Shown here: positions 13,482 to 14,600 of the stretch, piece after piece
Position numbering within the stretch: position 1 is the first letter of the stretch
How the letters are laid out: each line of letters begins with the position of its first letter
Source of the DNA: Turicibacter sp.
GTDB lineage: Bacteria; Bacillota; Bacilli; MOL361; Turicibacteraceae
Reading direction: 5' to 3'
NCBI GenBank assembly: GCA_030531025.1
Contig: JAUMTV010000078.1
Coordinates: 1 to 14,600, forward strand
Length of the DNA: 14,600 nucleotides
Position numbers and translations under genes: made by a program
The notes under the pieces: generated by a model
Seen by the model: only the letters and a program-made list of their open reading frames with translations
Database searches by the model: none
What the model was told of the DNA's origin: nothing

Positions 13482-14450
13482 TTAAATCTTTGTCCATCGA
13501 ATTGAGATTTCTCCAGAATTTAAAATCATTTTCTCATCATTTTTTAATCGTACAATGAGTCCACCCTGTTCATTTATATCTTCCGCAAATGCTTCATAAG
13601 ACTCTTGATTTTTCATAAAAGTGATCCAATTTCCTAAAACATTCGATTTGGACTTATACTCTTCTAACACTTGCGGGTCATTCAATTTTGAAAATAATGA
13701 GAATAGCTCATTTAAAAGGTGAGCGCAAAGTTGATTACGCGTGACATCCTTTGGATTTAAAGAACCTGCAATCTCGTGAAGATCTGCTGGAAAATCAACG
13801 GTGTTAACATTTAATCCAATTCCTAAAATGATAAACTCTACCTGACCACTTTCAAAATCTGTTACAGCTTCTGTTAAGATCCCACAGATTTTTTGTTTCC
13901 CTAAGTAAATGTCATTTACCCACTTAATGTGTGGATTTTGATTAGTTAGCTTTTCAATAACCCCACAGATTGCAACTGCTACTGTTGTTGTGACTTGAAT
14001 CGCTTGATTCAAATGTAACTGAGGTCTTAGAATAATGCTCATATAAATTCCAGTTCCTTTAGGTGAATAAAACTTTCTACCTAAACGGCCACGTCCCTGA
14101 GTCTGCTCTTCTGCTAAAATAATGGTCCCATGAGGTGCCCCATTTAAAGCTTGTTGCTTTGCCTCGGTATTCGTTGAGCCAATTTGTTGATAAACATAAA
14201 TCGGTAATTGTTTCAAATCTTCAGCCAAATAAGCATGAATTCCTTCTGAAGATAATAAATCACAAGAGGTATCTAATTGATAACCTTTATTTGATACCGC
14301 ATGAATCTGATATCCTTCTTCTTTTAAGCTATGGATAGCTTTCCACACTGCAGTTCGACTAAACGCTAAGCGATTCGCTATTTCTTGTCCTGATAAATAA
14401 CTTTCTCGATTTTCTTCTAATAATCTTAAAACTTCGTGCTTTAATCCCAT
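13482..14450 (-). CDS. birA: Bifunctional biotin-[acetyl-CoA-carboxylase] ligase and biotin operon repressor BirA
   Basis: This 322-residue protein attaches biotin to carrier lysines through biotinyl-5'-AMP and represses biotin genes when biotin is plentiful. Residues 3-60 form the winged helix-turn-helix (SGQEIANRLAFSRTAVWKAI, 20-39, then GYQIHAVSNKGYQL), so this is the regulatory class. The catalytic domain has STNTEAK (92-98), the biotinyl-AMP loop GRGRLGRKF (119-127), KWVNDIYL (176-183) and GILTE (190-194). The C-terminal SH3-like domain (about 272-322) contains GEISIR. The start is ATG at 14448-14450 with GGAGGTGG about 6 nt upstream. The promoter carries a BirA operator over its -35 box, so it is autoregulated. 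bioY follows on the same strand. Confidence 0.95.
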   Translation of the reverse strand: MGLKHEVLRLLEENRESYLSGQEIANRLAFSRTAVWKAIHSLKEEGYQIHAVSNKGYQLDTSCDLLSSEGIHAYLAEDLKQLPIYVYQQIGSTNTEAKQQALNGAPHGTIILAEEQTQGRGRLGRKFYSPKGTGIYMSIILRPQLHLNQAIQVTTTVAVAICGVIEKLTNQNPHIKWVNDIYLGKQKICGILTEAVTDFESGQVEFIILGIGLNVNTVDFPADLHEIAGSLNPKDVTRNQLCAHLLNELFSLFSKLNDPQVLEEYKSKSNVLGNWITFMKNQESYEAFAEDINEQGGLIVRLKNDEKMILNSGEISIRWTKI

Positions 14451-14474
14451 GATATTCCACCTCCGTTGGTAAAC

Positions 14475-14503
14475 ATCATATCATCAGACATTTCGATTGT
14501 CAA
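14475..14503 (-). promoter_or_regulatory. birA promoter
   Basis: On the minus strand a perfect -35 TTGACA (14498-14503), a 17-bp spacer and a -10 TATGAT (14475-14480) predict transcription from about 14468, giving a leader of about 18 nt. Confidence 0.85.
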
Positions 14504-14529
14504 CTATTTTGATATTCAAAGTTAACAAT
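14496..14529. promoter_or_regulatory. BirA operator (biotin box)
   Basis: Arms ATTGTCAACT (14496-14505) and AGTTAACAAT (14520-14529) are inverted repeats matching 9 of 10 positions with a 14-bp spacer. This is the known Firmicute BirA box form (TTGTTAAC ... GTTAACAA). The promoter-proximal arm covers the birA -35 hexamer, so bound BirA would block its own transcription. Confidence 0.85.
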
Positions 14530-14552
14530 AAAATAGACTCCCCTTCTATATA

Positions 14553-14594
14553 AGTCCAGATAAATTTTCTTCATAGAAAATTTTTATCTGGACT
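14553..14594. repeat. Long imperfect inverted repeat upstream of birA
   Basis: A 12-bp perfect stem AGTCCAGATAAA (14553-14564) / TTTATCTGGACT (14583-14594) continues with TTTTCT / AGAAAA around a short loop, with two extra A/T bases on one side. Neither strand has a proper U-run, so it is not a standard terminator. It may be the 3' structure of a gene lying beyond the window edge. Confidence 0.5.
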
Positions 14595-14600
14595 ATAGTT

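Overview
The window looks like a chromosomal segment of a low-GC, AT-rich Gram-positive bacterium (Bacillota). The evidence is AGGAGG-type ribosome binding sites, compact intrinsic terminators with long U-runs, a Bacillus-type DbpA helicase, a Firmicute-style BirA operator, BioY, a CarD-like regulator and DUF3793 proteins. A Turicibacter-, Erysipelotrichia- or Clostridia-like host is plausible, but I cannot fix the genus. There is no phage, insertion sequence, CRISPR array, tRNA or rRNA. Most genes are on the minus strand.

Left part (1-3012). A decayed D-lactate dehydrogenase pseudogene (frameshift near its start, catalytic C-terminal part deleted) is followed by a solo SH3b protein gene, a COG1926-type phosphoribosyltransferase and an L,D-transpeptidase with two SH3b domains. 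The solo SH3b protein and the first SH3b repeat of the transpeptidase are about 46% identical over 59 ungapped residues, so they probably share a recent origin.

Middle-left (3013-6050). This is the least understood part. Two minus-strand transcription units each contain a 182-residue DUF3793 protein. One pairs it with a short flavodoxin; the other pairs it with a DUF434/PIN-like protein, with an 8-nt gene overlap. The two DUF3793 proteins align without a gap (about 43% identity) and share C9, C96, H112 and C161. Between the units is a 548-bp gene-poor stretch with three near-identical palindromes (GTTAGC-N4-GCTAAC) at 73- and 75-bp intervals. They resemble operators of metal-dependent DtxR/MntR-type repressors. 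I infer a metal- or redox-responsive module.

Middle-right (6000-9777). dbpA (DEAD-box RNA helicase for 23S rRNA), a uridine-phosphorylase-like nucleoside phosphorylase and a CarD-like RNA polymerase-binding regulator follow. Upstream of dbpA a consensus promoter leads into a hairpin and a strong intrinsic terminator before the gene. That is either an attenuated leader or a separate small RNA of about 90 nt. The carD promoter has a perfect 14-bp palindrome over its -10 box.

Right part (9778-14600). A Sir2-type NAD-dependent deacetylase (plus strand) converges on a large helicase whose core closely resembles the mitochondrial degradosome helicase SUV3. A biotin unit follows: bioY (transporter S component) and birA (biotin ligase/repressor). 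A BirA operator overlaps the birA -35 box, so birA is probably autoregulated.
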